Positions 14,409 through 15,159 of a stretch of 15,159 nt of DNA are shown here, piece by piece (position 1 is the stretch's first letter; each line of letters starts with the position of its first letter). Made by a program: the position numbers and the translations under genes. This DNA comes from Acidobacteriota bacterium (GTDB lineage: Bacteria; Acidobacteriota; Blastocatellia; Pyrinomonadales; Pyrinomonadaceae), in NCBI GenBank assembly GCA_023436495.1, contig JAEZIT010000033.1, positions 1-15,159 of the forward strand. The letters are read 5' to 3'. Below the pieces are notes generated by a model. That model saw only the letters and a list, made by a program, of their open reading frames with translations, was not told where the DNA came from and did not search any database.

Positions 14409-15159
14409 CTATTTGCGCGGCACCACGCCTTCACCTTTGACCCATTTTCCCGCCGAAAAAACAGCGTCCGGCTCGAAACGCTTTTCGAGATCGGCAGCGG
14501 CCCAATCGACGGTCCGCGAAGTTTTGTAGAACAAGAGATCGCCCAAGGCACCGACGCTAAGCGTCCCCTGCCGCTGCACTACGTTAAAACCAGAGGCATC
14601 GTATTCCTCGAGCCCGACGCCACGTCTTATATCGCCGATCTCGCGTATGTACACCGGTGCCGTGATGCTTGCACGGCGGCGCTCCGCGTTCATCGCGACA
14701 TCCGCTTTGTAGATCTTCCTGCCGTTGACCGCTGTGACAAGATTGGCATCGTGAAACAGAAAATTGTATAAATTCCCCGAACCGTTCTCGACAAGCGAAT
14801 CATATGGTGCGGTGCTCTGTGCGGCTTCGCTGCCGTCAGCAAGCGACCTGAGCGCGGTCATCAATGCGATGAAATTCATTTTGACCAGAAACATCTCATC
14901 CTTTCCGTGCAATGCCCCGGTCTCGACCAGGATCACAGGCGTGCCCCACGCGCTGAAATTATCGCCGAATGCGGTTGGTGACCAGCCGTCATCATAACGG
15001 CCGATATAACCAGGAATGAATTGGTGCAGAGCGATCGTCATTGCCGAAGCAACGCGGCGGTTGCGATCGAGACCCGGCGTTCTGGTCTTTGCCGCGTCAC
15101 CGTACACGACCAACAGAGATATCGCCGCTTGCTTTCCGGTCCGGCCCACGGTCGTCAGC
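14409..15159 (-). CDS. M14-type zinc carboxypeptidase, N-terminus outside the window
   Basis: The last 250 or so residues of a protein whose beginning lies beyond the right edge; the frame is open there, and the GTG at 15149 is probably internal. The first visible part resembles the end of a carboxypeptidase A-like (M14) domain: the segment FSAWGTPVILVETGALHGKDEM holds the glutamate expected as general base (the ETG motif). The zinc-binding HxxE motif would lie further upstream and cannot be seen. Beyond the catalytic domain follows about 150 residues (KADVAMNAERRRASITAPVYIREIGDIR and onward) that look like a separate beta-rich C-terminal region. The gene precedes recN by four bases on the same strand. 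Family assignment is fairly confident from this half; activity cannot be judged. Confidence 0.75.
   Translation of the reverse strand, partial: LTTVGRTGKQAAISLLVVYGDAAKTRTPGLDRNRRVASAMTIALHQFIPGYIGRYDDGWSPTAFGDNFSAWGTPVILVETGALHGKDEMFLVKMNFIALMTALRSLADGSEAAQSTAPYDSLVENGSGNLYNFLFHDANLVTAVNGRKIYKADVAMNAERRRASITAPVYIREIGDIRRGVGLEEYDASGFNVVQRQGTLSVGALGDLLFYKTSRTVDWAAADLEKRFEPDAVFSAGKWVKGEGVVPRK

Noticed and set aside
14405..14551. Extended N-terminus of RecN
   Set aside because: These 49 codons overlap the peptidase gene out of frame and precede the canonical MLSLIKIRNIALI start.

Overview
The window is an ordinary chromosomal stretch from a moderate-GC bacterium with long conserved ORFs, high coding density and no mobile elements, tRNA, rRNA or CRISPR. 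The protein mix (a KirBac-type potassium channel, a site-2-protease-like M50 peptidase, an M48 protease with an unfamiliar C-terminal domain, and the style of the Pst and RecN proteins) reminds me of Acidobacteriota, perhaps Blastocatellia. That placement is a low-confidence inference from protein flavour, not from a marker gene.

Layout. 1-913 (+) is the 3' part of an MFS transporter. It converges, across a bidirectional terminator at 914-940, on a secreted M48 metalloprotease (959-2365, -). A 577-bp divergent intergenic region (2366-2942) carries an inverted repeat near the M48 start, a possible 41-residue reading frame, and three 7-bp repeats at exact 11-bp period that look like a Pho box. 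It is followed by the complete high-affinity phosphate uptake operon pstS-pstC-pstA-pstB-phoU (2943-7455, +), closed by a strong terminator at 7478-7507. A long hairpin and a 20-codon reading frame lie between pstS and pstC.

From 9565 back to 7588 (-) runs a second transcription unit. An inward-rectifier (Kir-type) potassium channel abuts riboflavin synthase with no base between stop and start, and a small membrane protein of unknown function follows. The promoter of this unit sits so close to the channel GTG that the message may be nearly leaderless. Divergent from it is an unrecognised 184-residue gene (9637-10191, +), whose stop overlaps that of a YpfJ-type zinc peptidase (10188-11009, -). 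An HU-family DNA-binding protein (11264-11542, +) follows with a good promoter, Shine-Dalgarno and terminator. The terminator ends only a dozen bases before an M50 membrane protease (11642-12670, +). That gene converges on recN (12674-14404, -), which is tightly coupled to an upstream M14-type carboxypeptidase gene running off the right edge.

How it fits together: PstS captures phosphate, PstC/PstA/PstB import it, and PhoU restrains the transporter and its sensor. The 11-bp repeats upstream of pstS suggest control by a PhoB/PhoP-class regulator not encoded here. The remaining genes are housekeeping or envelope functions, including four unrelated metallopeptidase families (M48, YpfJ-type, M50, M14). 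I see no clearly new defence or mobile system. The points most worth a second look are regulatory: the Pho box, the pstS-pstC leader, the near-leaderless channel-ribE unit, and the short reading frame upstream of pstS.
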